Assembly: GCA_038521865.1 (NCBI GenBank)
Contig: JBCBKO010000006.1
Span: forward strand, 143,701 to 207,700
Source: CALBPI01 sp038521865
GTDB taxonomy: Bacteria > Pseudomonadota > Gammaproteobacteria > Steroidobacterales > Woeseiaceae
Length of the DNA stretch: 64,000 bases
Direction: 5' to 3'
Part shown: positions 44,372-52,917 of the stretch, in pieces
Layout: the number at the start of each line of letters is the position of its first letter
Numbering within the stretch: the stretch's first letter is position 1
The notes under the pieces: generated by a model
What the model was told of the DNA's origin: nothing
What the model saw: the letters and a program-made list of their open reading frames with translations, nothing else
The model's database searches: none
Translations under genes and position numbers: made by a program

Positions 44372-47300
44372 GCGACGGGTGTCACCCGAGGTAACTGGAG
44401 CGTAAAGGTACTGCCGACGCCGGTTTGAGACTGTACTGTCATTTCTCCACCGCACAGATTCGCGATTCGGCGACAGACCGCAAGCCCGATACCTGAGCCC
44501 GGATAGTCGGTTCGCGTATGCAGCCTTTGGAACAGTTCGAAGATCTTTTTCTGGTGCTCCTCTTCAATTCCTATCCCATTGTCTTGAACTGATATCCGTA
44601 TTTCACTACGGGTTGTCTCTCCGCTTATCGTTAGTGTCGGCACCTCTCCAGCTTTCTTGAACTTCAGTGCATTGGTGACCAGGTTCGAGAAGATCTGGCG
44701 GAGCATCGATTCTGAGCTGTGAACCTCAGGCAGGGCACCCATCGTGATTTTTGCACCGGCGTTGGTGATCGCAGAATCCAGATCAGAAAGCACACTTTTC
44801 AATAACCCTTCGAGATCAACAGTGTTTAACTCGATGTCTTTGGCATCAATGCGTGAATAATCGAGCAAGCCTGTGACCATCGACTCCATATTGCCGGCGG
44901 CAGTACCAATGCGGTTGAGAAGCGTCGCTTGCTCGTCCGACAGGTTGTCAATGTGATCCTCCAGACATATATCTGTAAAGCCTCGTATGGTGTTTAGTGG
45001 TTCACGCAAATCATGCGACGCGATGTAGGCAAGTTGGCGCGAATCTTCGGCATAGCGCCGAACTGATTCTTCCGCACGTTTGAGGGGTGTGATGTCAACG
45101 TGGCAGCCGACCATGCGGAGCGGGTTGCCGGCTTCATCCCATTCAACGACACGCCCGCGGCACAAAACCCAAACAATCGATCCATTCTTGTGGAAATAGC
45201 GCACCGTGTTGTCGTATGGCGTCTCGCCTCGGCTCGACACGTGAGCCTCAAACACCTCAAATACACCTGGCAAGTCTTCAGGATGGATGATTTTCTGCCA
45301 TGAGTCGGGCTTGTTGGGAATTTCTGAATCGGTGTAGCCGAACATCGATTTGAAAGACGGCGACATGTACTCGTAATCATCCTGAATATGCCAGTCCCAA
45401 AAGCCAGCCAACGTGTTCTCCAGAACCGACTCGAGCGCTATCGAACGATCGGCGAGTTCGGCTTGAACATTTTTAAGCTCGTCCACATCAATAAAATTGA
45501 GCACAGCGCCGGCACGCTCATTTTCTGGACTAAAAAATGGAACCACTCGAATACTGAACCAATTCCCCTGTTGGTTACGGCTCTCGTAGGTGACGAGGTC
45601 TTTTTCACCATTAAGAACGGCTGAAATACCAGCACCGAGATTTTTTGAAGTCTCCGCAGACAGATCGGGCGTAAAGTGCGCTAGCGGGCGTTGGAGGTCA
45701 GTATCCCGAAGGTGGAATACCGCATCGACTCCCGGCGTGAACTTTCTAATACATGCGTTCTCATCCAACCAGATCGTTGCCACTTGGGAGCTGTCGAGCA
45801 AACTCGCCATATCGGCGTTCAAAGAGATTAGTTCGTCATTCTTGGTTTGAAACTCTGCGTTGACCGTGACGAGCTCTTCATTGACGCTTTGCATCTCCTC
45901 ATACGTACTTTGAAGTTCCTCATTCGAGGATAGAAGTTCCTCGTTTGTGGTTTGCAGCTCCTCATTGCTTGCTTCAAGCTCTGCGATCGTCGTTTTCAGG
46001 AATTCTTGCGTGTCGGCGAGTTCCTGTTCGAGCTCGGCAATGTAGTTGTCCGACGCGGCCTCAACTCCTGCGTCGGTACTGGAGGATAGCTGCGGCGTCA
46101 CCGGGTCGTCGTACAAAACCAGTACAAACCGCTTTTCAACCGACTGGTCGCCCGGACCCAAGAGACTCAGTGTCGCGATCGCGTGTCCAGCTCCGCTGTC
46201 AGTCTTGAAGGGAATTCGCGTTGTCTTTGATTCCTCGTCAGCCTCGTTAGACAACAATTTACGTACCTGCAGGCCAAGCGACACTGCAGCACGTTCAGGC
46301 ATCATTGACAGTAAATCTGCAGAAAAACCATCTTCCGGCATATGCAAAAAGCGCTTGTAGTCGCCAGCCGACTCCAACACCTTCCACTCTTCATCGACAA
46401 CTACAGCACACATGCCAGGAGACTGAGCGAGCACAGCCCGTAACATCGCTCGACTTTGCGCCGCTTGTAGCGAGCGCCGGCCGAGTCTTGTTGCCGCCGG
46501 CAACTGATAACTCCTTACCGATGGAAACTTCGACACTTGGCTCATTGCTTTGGTTATCGGAATCTTTCGATTTCGGAAAATTCTGTGTATGCGCTCCACA
46601 GCACTGAAAGACCCACTCCGTGTGCCAAGACTCTCGCTAGGCCCAAGGAACAAGAAACCATCGCGACGCAGGGAAAACCCAAAATTATCGAGCAGACGAT
46701 CCTGAATATCTCGATTCAAGTAGATCAGTACGTTGCGACAAACGAGCAGATCGACATAAACGAAGGGTGGCGAATCAATGAGATCATGCCGAGAGAACAA
46801 AACCTTGCTTCGAAGCTTCGTAGAGACCTCGTAACCACGACCGGTTCGAGAAAAATATTTTTTGAGCCGCTCCGGACTTATGCACTCCTCGATGGATACC
46901 GGATAGACACCTCGACTGGCTTGCTCCAGCGCGGCGCTGTCGAGGTCAGTCGCAACAACCCGGAAATTGCGACTGATATTGTTTGCTCTACAGTATTCAT
47001 CGCACAACATAGCGAGCGAGTACGCCTCTTCTCCCGTGCAACAACCTGCCGACCAGATCTTCGCCTCGGGTCCGTCATCATGAATGATATTGGGGATTAC
47101 CTGTTCTGCCAGAACTCGCCAGGCTTCAGGGTCACGGAAAAACTCCGTCACGCTCACCAATAACTCGCTGGCCAAGTGCCCTGCCTCATTGGCATCGCTG
47201 GCAACCAGAGCCGCATAGCGATCGAGCGTCGACTGGTTGGTGAGCATCATTCGCTTTGCGATACGTCGGCACACCATAGGTCGCTTGTAGCCAGCGAACT

Positions 47301-48003
47301 GCACCTGCCAGTCGGGGTTTGCGTCGCTAAGACTCAGCAGCAAGTGGGTCACACCAGCAGGGTCGTGCAGCAACGCGTCTTCGAACGCCCCATCATCTGA
47401 ACCTCGCCTCATAATGTAGTTGCTGATCGCAACCGGCATCTCGTGGGGCTCGAGGATGTAGTCGGTACTCGACGTGTTGATCGTCGCCAACGGCATACTG
47501 TCGAATTCTGCGGTTTTTGGATCCTGTGCGATCACGATACCGTCGACCGCCTTGACCGCCGCAACGCCCCGGCTGCCGTCCGATCCAGCGCCGGACAGAA
47601 TTACAGCGACACCACGAGACTGCACCCGATGCGCAAGTGCATTCAGAAAAATATCGATGGGCAAGTTAACGGTGGGTTTTGTTGCCCGCTCCAGCAATCC
47701 AAACACCAACCCGTTGGCTGTGTCTCGCAACTCAAGGTTCGCACCCGGCGGGATGAGATATATCGAGCGCGGCAGCAACTTCAGGCCATGCGTGACCTCG
47801 ACAACCGGCATCTGAGTCTCTTTCATCAGGATGTCCGGCATCATAGATATGTGGTCATCCGCAAGATGCTGAATGACGACAAAAGCTTGTTGCTCGCGGG
47901 CCGCCTCAGGCACGTTCCTGAAGAACGACTTGATTGGCCCAAGCCCTCCCGCAGAAGCTCCAATCGCAACAACATAAAAGTCGTCCGCCGACTCTGCCAC
48001 CAT
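44368..48003 (-). CDS. CheB-CheR-PAS-histidine kinase fusion
   Basis: This 1211-residue cytoplasmic protein combines a CheB methylesterase (about 10-195) with Ser17 (GASAGG), His46 (IQHLADD) and Asp142 (GAGSDGS), and a CheR methyltransferase (about 215-480) with 'WSAGCCTGEEAYSLAM'. A long coiled coil (about 650-735) follows with repeating 'SNEELQ/TNEELL' heptads. PAS domains (about 740-980) and a HisKA/HATPase follow, with the histidine in 'IASHDLREPL', 'NLVTNALKF', 'DNGIGIE' and 'GSGIGLAV'. Such fusions are known in proteobacteria, and their substrates are usually unknown. It is coupled to the Rcp1-like regulator. Confidence 0.93.
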   Translation of the reverse strand: MVAESADDFYVVAIGASAGGLGPIKSFFRNVPEAAREQQAFVVIQHLADDHISMMPDILMKETQMPVVEVTHGLKLLPRSIYLIPPGANLELRDTANGLVFGLLERATKPTVNLPIDIFLNALAHRVQSRGVAVILSGAGSDGSRGVAAVKAVDGIVIAQDPKTAEFDSMPLATINTSSTDYILEPHEMPVAISNYIMRRGSDDGAFEDALLHDPAGVTHLLLSLSDANPDWQVQFAGYKRPMVCRRIAKRMMLTNQSTLDRYAALVASDANEAGHLASELLVSVTEFFRDPEAWRVLAEQVIPNIIHDDGPEAKIWSAGCCTGEEAYSLAMLCDEYCRANNISRNFRVVATDLDSAALEQASRGVYPVSIEECISPERLKKYFSRTGRGYEVSTKLRSKVLFSRHDLIDSPPFVYVDLLVCRNVLIYLNRDIQDRLLDNFGFSLRRDGFLFLGPSESLGTRSGSFSAVERIHRIFRNRKIPITKAMSQVSKFPSVRSYQLPAATRLGRRSLQAAQSRAMLRAVLAQSPGMCAVVVDEEWKVLESAGDYKRFLHMPEDGFSADLLSMMPERAAVSLGLQVRKLLSNEADEESKTTRIPFKTDSGAGHAIATLSLLGPGDQSVEKRFVLVLYDDPVTPQLSSSTDAGVEAASDNYIAELEQELADTQEFLKTTIAELEASNEELQTTNEELLSSNEELQSTYEEMQSVNEELVTVNAEFQTKNDELISLNADMASLLDSSQVATIWLDENACIRKFTPGVDAVFHLRDTDLQRPLAHFTPDLSAETSKNLGAGISAVLNGEKDLVTYESRNQQGNWFSIRVVPFFSPENERAGAVLNFIDVDELKNVQAELADRSIALESVLENTLAGFWDWHIQDDYEYMSPSFKSMFGYTDSEIPNKPDSWQKIIHPEDLPGVFEVFEAHVSSRGETPYDNTVRYFHKNGSIVWVLCRGRVVEWDEAGNPLRMVGCHVDITPLKRAEESVRRYAEDSRQLAYIASHDLREPLNTIRGFTDICLEDHIDNLSDEQATLLNRIGTAAGNMESMVTGLLDYSRIDAKDIELNTVDLEGLLKSVLSDLDSAITNAGAKITMGALPEVHSSESMLRQIFSNLVTNALKFKKAGEVPTLTISGETTRSEIRISVQDNGIGIEEEHQKKIFELFQRLHTRTDYPGSGIGLAVCRRIANLCGGEMTVQSQTGVGSTFTLQLPRVTPVA

Positions 48004-48113
48004 ATCCCTGGCCTTTTTTTCTTATCCCCTATGCAAATATTACCGAAGTATTCATTCGAAAAAAAACTGTGGTTAATGTCGGGCGATTGATGGCGGTTGA
48101 CAGCCCCGCAATC

Positions 48114-51100
48114 TCATTTGAAGCGCCTCTCGAATCGGACCCCGAGCGTCAGGGTGCTCGACTCGAGATTGTTGTAACCGGTCAGCGTCTCGTAGTCGAC
48201 GTAGGCCGAAACACCACTCTCCATGACGAGCGAGACACCCGCTGCCAATTGGAAGAAGCTGGAATCTGGCGCATCGGTAAAGAATCGGAATCTCGTTGCC
48301 CCTGGGTCATTCGCAAAGCGCGCGGTGATGACACGCAGGTCATCTTCCATCTCATGTTGCGATGCCAAACGCAGGTGCGGCACCAGAACCCCCCAACTCG
48401 CGCTATGGGTGTATGACATCCGCAAACCGGCCGACCAAATCTGAGACTGGACCGACTGCTCATCGAAGGCGAGCTCCCAGCCCTGCCCCTGAGTCTCACG
48501 GTACGCATCGATGTTCGTATCCAAATAGTCGTAGCCTACGAACGGCACGAAAAGCCATCCATCGCGATCGATGTTGTAGCCAAAGTTGGCGCTGAACACG
48601 CGCTGGTCACCATCGGTTTGCCCAAGCGCAGTTGTGTCAACGCCGCCCATGGCATCCATGAAGTTCAGGGTGCGCTCGGTATCGAAATCGATTCCGCCGA
48701 ATAGCGCCAGCATGTCGACATAGAATCGATCGGTGAAGTAGGTGCCGTAAACCGAGTACGTCAGACTGTCAGAATCCAGCGTGCTGCTCGATCCATTGTA
48801 ATCCGCGTCCGCGTTCGCAAACCCAATCGCCGCACCTAGTGCGATATCGTTTCGGAAGCGATAATCGACACCAGCGGTGACGCCCAGTGTTTCAAAGTCG
48901 AAACCGTTTTCCGTCGCCGTTGCGCCTTGGTCACCAAAGTTCAGTCGGCCATTGATGAACATACCCCAACGGCTGTCCGCCAAGAGTGCGTTCTCTTCTT
49001 CCTCGACGGCCCGACTGGCCAGCAGTCCACGCGGGAGCGTTTTGCCCTGCACATTCAAAGCGAGACCTTGCGCATTGATACCACGCGCGCCGCCGCGAAG
49101 CGCAGCCAAACGAGCATCAATATTCTGCGTCTGTGTATTCAGGATCTGAGTACTGAGCGTGCTCTGCGCGAAGACTTCCTCCCCCGCGATCTGGCGCAAT
49201 GCATCTCGCACCTCGTCTGTGTTGTCGGAACCGTCTGTTGGATTCGCAAAATCAATCAGTGCATTGCATCGACTGGCCAGCTGCGCGGTACCGCTCTCAT
49301 TCTCGGTTTCGCCAGGACTCGTCTCCGATGCGTTCAATCGAGCACAAACCGTGTCAATCGCACTTGCAAGCTCCAACTCCTCTGGCGTGAGGGCAAGTGA
49401 GGACAGACTTCGTCGCCCGCCTGGCGTGCCAACGGTCACGGTCACCTGCGCTGCCTGGTCAATCGTGTTCGCATCGCCGTCAGATACTGTGTAGAAGAAC
49501 GTATCCGTGCCAATGAAACCGGTGTCCGGCGTGTAAGTGATCGTGTCCCCGGTGGATTGTTGATTAATGACCGCAGTGCCGTTGGTGGGCTCGGTCACAC
49601 TGACGATCGTGAGGTTCTCAACGCCACCATCGTCGATATCATTCGCCAGCACATCGATTTCGACAGATGCGCCGGACTCAACTTCGGTCTCGTCGTCTGC
49701 CACCGGTTGTGGCGAGCCGTTCGGCGCCTCGACCGTGATGGTCACCGTTGCAGTACTCGTATCGCCGCTGACCCCAACCGTGTAGATAAACGAGTCCTGA
49801 CCGGCGAACACCACACCACCTGGCGTAGTCGCAGGCGGTGTGTAACGCACACAGTCCTGGAAGAAATCATCATCGAACGTCACGCAGGTTGCCGCATCGA
49901 GAATCTCGACGTTTCCGCCGTTTGTGCTCGCCGATACGGCCACCAACTGGTCACCGGAGATCAACGTATCGTTGCCCAACACATCCACAACAACTGCCTG
50001 CTCAACCGGCGTGGTGGCAGCATCGGCTAACAGATCGCGCATAGGGTTGCTGTTATCGCCTTCTACGGTAACGGTGACCGTCGCGGTGTCTGCGTTGCCC
50101 GCCTCGTCGGTAATGGTGTAGGTGAACGTGTCTATACCCGAGAACGGGTTATTGTTCGCGTCCACCGACGGTGCATCGTAGAACACGCACTGCGTCGTGA
50201 TGCCGGGGAGGTCTTGCGAACACACGAACGCATCCTGAATGATCGCGAAACTCCCGGCAGCACTATCTGATACAGCAGTGATCGTGGTACCCGCCGGCAG
50301 TGCGTCGTTCGCCAGTACATCAATCGCAATCGTCTCGGCAAAGCGTGCATTGGCCGTGTCGTCGACCGCATCAATCGCAACCGCGGATGTTCCTACCGTG
50401 AAGGTCGCCGTACCGCGCACACCCGTCGCAGAGCCAAAGGGGTTATCAGTGACGCAGTATTCAAACGAATCCGAGCCGCCGGGCCAGCCGGTGTTTGGCG
50501 TAAAGATCAACGATCGAGGGTTCTCGATGTTCACGCTGATGGTGCCATTCTGCGGCTGCACAAAGCAGGAGAGATCTGTGAATCTCAGCGTGGAGATACC
50601 GTCAAAATCAGTTGCAGGGCCGTCAGAGCTGATGATCGGGAACACCAGCGGCACTGCGAGCGAAGCGAACTCAAAATTGGCTGGGCCGGTAACGGGCGCC
50701 TGGTTTTGAATATCGTCACATCCGTTGGCCGTATCGACCACAGGCGTAAGATCACGAGCGCCATTCTGGAACCGAATCTCCGCCTGCGCCGACTGTGTGC
50801 GATCACCCGCAATCAGCGAATATCCGACCGACCAAGGCTCAGCTGCCGAGTTGTCGTTACCCCATTCAATGCGGATACAGGCATTGCCCACGCGTTCAGC
50901 TCGCAGGCTCGGCGGACCGTTGCTGGTGTTGAAGCTATCGATCACGTAGATCGGTAGCGGCGTCCCTGTCACCAAGCCCGCCTCATGCACGTTGAACACA
51001 ATCGAGCCTGGCTCGGCAATGTTGTCATTGAAGGTACCGTTCGCAGCCTCGGGCATCGCGTGAGCATTCAAGGACAGCCCCGCGATCGCGGCGAACACGA

Positions 51101-51131
51101 AACCCCGCCAACTGATGCAATTCCTGAACAT
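48114..51131 (-). CDS. Cadherin-like autotransporter outer membrane protein
   Basis: This 1005-residue protein has a signal peptide ('GFVFAAIAGLSLNAHA') and then four tandem cadherin/Ig-like domains of about 100 residues. Three show the repeat core 'IDVLANDALP', 'VDVLGNDTLI' and 'IDVLANDIDD'. A helical linker (about 580-690) follows, then a C-terminal autotransporter beta barrel (about 740-1005). At least two of the repeats contain a C-x10-to-12-C pair ('CSQDLPGITTQC', 'CVTFDDDFFQDC'), which could be disulphide loops. It is probably surface exposed, perhaps an adhesin. The start at 51131 follows GGGAG. Confidence 0.88.
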   Translation of the reverse strand: MFRNCISWRGFVFAAIAGLSLNAHAMPEAANGTFNDNIAEPGSIVFNVHEAGLVTGTPLPIYVIDSFNTSNGPPSLRAERVGNACIRIEWGNDNSAAEPWSVGYSLIAGDRTQSAQAEIRFQNGARDLTPVVDTANGCDDIQNQAPVTGPANFEFASLAVPLVFPIISSDGPATDFDGISTLRFTDLSCFVQPQNGTISVNIENPRSLIFTPNTGWPGGSDSFEYCVTDNPFGSATGVRGTATFTVGTSAVAIDAVDDTANARFAETIAIDVLANDALPAGTTITAVSDSAAGSFAIIQDAFVCSQDLPGITTQCVFYDAPSVDANNNPFSGIDTFTYTITDEAGNADTATVTVTVEGDNSNPMRDLLADAATTPVEQAVVVDVLGNDTLISGDQLVAVSASTNGGNVEILDAATCVTFDDDFFQDCVRYTPPATTPGGVVFAGQDSFIYTVGVSGDTSTATVTITVEAPNGSPQPVADDETEVESGASVEIDVLANDIDDGGVENLTIVSVTEPTNGTAVINQQSTGDTITYTPDTGFIGTDTFFYTVSDGDANTIDQAAQVTVTVGTPGGRRSLSSLALTPEELELASAIDTVCARLNASETSPGETENESGTAQLASRCNALIDFANPTDGSDNTDEVRDALRQIAGEEVFAQSTLSTQILNTQTQNIDARLAALRGGARGINAQGLALNVQGKTLPRGLLASRAVEEEENALLADSRWGMFINGRLNFGDQGATATENGFDFETLGVTAGVDYRFRNDIALGAAIGFANADADYNGSSSTLDSDSLTYSVYGTYFTDRFYVDMLALFGGIDFDTERTLNFMDAMGGVDTTALGQTDGDQRVFSANFGYNIDRDGWLFVPFVGYDYLDTNIDAYRETQGQGWELAFDEQSVQSQIWSAGLRMSYTHSASWGVLVPHLRLASQHEMEDDLRVITARFANDPGATRFRFFTDAPDSSFFQLAAGVSLVMESGVSAYVDYETLTGYNNLESSTLTLGVRFERRFK

Positions 51132-51194
51132 TAAGATTCTCCCCTGCTTTTCGACGCCGGTATCTCGTGTCACGGTCGCCGTATTTGATCGTAA

Positions 51195-52844
51195 TCAATC
51201 ACCTGTCTGATCGGACTCCGCGAGTACCAATGATCGAGGCACGAAAAAGAAATCACCGACCTCGTGTCCGGCGCGCCGGAGCGCCTTGATCTCTGGCTCC
51301 TGACTGTAGTCCTGCTCTGCCGCTGCAGAGACTACTCTGTCGCGCAATCGTAAGAACAATGACGGTGTCGTCATGAGACCATTATTGGCCTCAAGCTCAT
51401 CGATGAATGCTCGGGCAAAAACCGAGTTGCCGCTGCCGCCGACATCGAGCACCGGACGATCGCCACCGGATGACACCATCAAACGAGAGCGTTTATCGAA
51501 GCGTCTGCGAATGAACCCATCGCTGGAGAACACGCGATCATCGCCACTCAACATCATGCGCATCCCCGGATCATCACTGGTCAGCACCCCCGAGTAACAG
51601 GAGTCAGCCAACACCAGCACGCGCTTCGCCTCGAAGTTGCCCATGTGGCTCGTGATCTGCTCAGTAGGTACCCAATACGTATCCACCGGTGGACGATCCG
51701 CATTGACCGGTAACCAATAGCCGGTCTCCGTGCCGTCAGACCCGATGCGACTGCCATGGCCTGCATAGTAGATCAGCAGGTTATCGTCAGGTCCGACAAT
51801 CGCATTCAGATTGTTGATGGCTTCCAGCACCGTCACGTCGTTGGCATCACGTACGAGCTGTACCGTAAATCCGTACTTGTCCTGCAGCACGTTGGCGATT
51901 CGCTCTGCATCGGACAGCGGCGTCGCAAGGTTCTCCATGCGGTCGTAGTTCTGGTTGCCGATGATCAGCGCGTAGTAGCGACCAAAGTTTCGGTCCCGCA
52001 AGCGCAACCCCGCCGATGTCGCAAACTCTTGTGTAGGCAGTGCTTGCGGCGACGGTGCGCGAAGCCGCGAGCGTGCTGTGACGGCTGCTGATTGCTCCAC
52101 CTTGATACGTGCTTGCCAGGCGAGCAGCGCCTCGAGATCGGCGTTCTCGGCAGCACCACGAGCGACGTCGCTCTGCAGTTGTTCGATTTGTTTTTGCAGC
52201 AACTGGAGTTCGCGGTTCTTTTGCTGAATCTCTCCGTCGAGTTCCTGACGCAAGGCTTCGAGCTCCTGATCCGCCGCGGACCGATAGAGCAGGTCATCTT
52301 CAGACAACCCCCAAGACTGACGGTAAAGATTAAGCGCCTTGAGGCGGTCCTGCTCGACACCGCGACCGAGCTCGTACAACGTGCCGAGGTTCAGCATCGC
52401 GCGCTCATCACCCTGAGCCGCTGCCTTGGCATACCAGATGACCGCCGCTTCATAGTTCGGCTCGCCGCCGAGTCCCCGCTCAAAAATCTCACCAACCGTG
52501 TTCTGGGCTTCCGCGTCGCCGGCCTCCGCCGCACTCATCCAGACATTTAATGCCGATTTGAGATCCGCCCGATCGTAGGCGACATATTCACCACCACGCA
52601 CCCTGCAATCGCTGGCGGTCGTGCGTGTCGGGCGACGCGGCGAAAGAAAAGTACGCCCGCCGAGTTGGCGCACCTGCCCTGGCAGCAGGCAGTCGACAAT
52701 GTAGAGCGCGGAAACGTCGGTGCGCCCGGCGACGGCCTCGCCGGCGGGCGTCGTGGGCTGTGCTGCGCACCCTGTGAGCAGCAGTCCGGACGCCAGGCAT
52801 GCGCTCAAGAAACCGCGATATTTTTGTGCTCTTTGTTGTTTCAT
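51195..52844 (-). CDS. Caspase-domain (peptidase C14) lipoprotein with Sel1 repeats
   Basis: This 549-residue protein has a lipoprotein signal with lipobox LLTGC. Two or three Sel1/TPR-like repeats follow ('AEAGDAEAQNTVGEIFERGLG' and 'AAAQGDERAMLNLGTLYELG'), then a coiled coil rich in Gln, Glu and Leu. The C-terminal caspase-like domain (from about 285) has the His of 'YYAGHGSRIG' and the Cys of 'LADSCYSGVL', so the dyad is intact. It is expected at the periplasmic face of a membrane. Start ATG 52844 has AAGGA. It lies 73 nt after the Ser/Thr kinase gene on the same strand. Confidence 0.92.
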   Translation of the reverse strand: MKQQRAQKYRGFLSACLASGLLLTGCAAQPTTPAGEAVAGRTDVSALYIVDCLLPGQVRQLGGRTFLSPRRPTRTTASDCRVRGGEYVAYDRADLKSALNVWMSAAEAGDAEAQNTVGEIFERGLGGEPNYEAAVIWYAKAAAQGDERAMLNLGTLYELGRGVEQDRLKALNLYRQSWGLSEDDLLYRSAADQELEALRQELDGEIQQKNRELQLLQKQIEQLQSDVARGAAENADLEALLAWQARIKVEQSAAVTARSRLRAPSPQALPTQEFATSAGLRLRDRNFGRYYALIIGNQNYDRMENLATPLSDAERIANVLQDKYGFTVQLVRDANDVTVLEAINNLNAIVGPDDNLLIYYAGHGSRIGSDGTETGYWLPVNADRPPVDTYWVPTEQITSHMGNFEAKRVLVLADSCYSGVLTSDDPGMRMMLSGDDRVFSSDGFIRRRFDKRSRLMVSSGGDRPVLDVGGSGNSVFARAFIDELEANNGLMTTPSLFLRLRDRVVSAAAEQDYSQEPEIKALRRAGHEVGDFFFVPRSLVLAESDQTGD

Positions 52845-52917
52845 GACAGTCCTTACGCGAAAGCTGTCGGTTACCGGCCAAAAATCCCGTTTGAGTCTCA
52901 AAACGTAAGCGAGGACG

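Noticed and set aside
48017..48113. Terminator after the autotransporter gene
   Set aside because: Read on the minus strand there is a T run, but only a short GCGG/CCGC stem, too weak to call.
48114..51173. Small plus-strand open frames within the autotransporter gene
   Set aside because: They run antisense to clear repeat and barrel coding and have no domain content.
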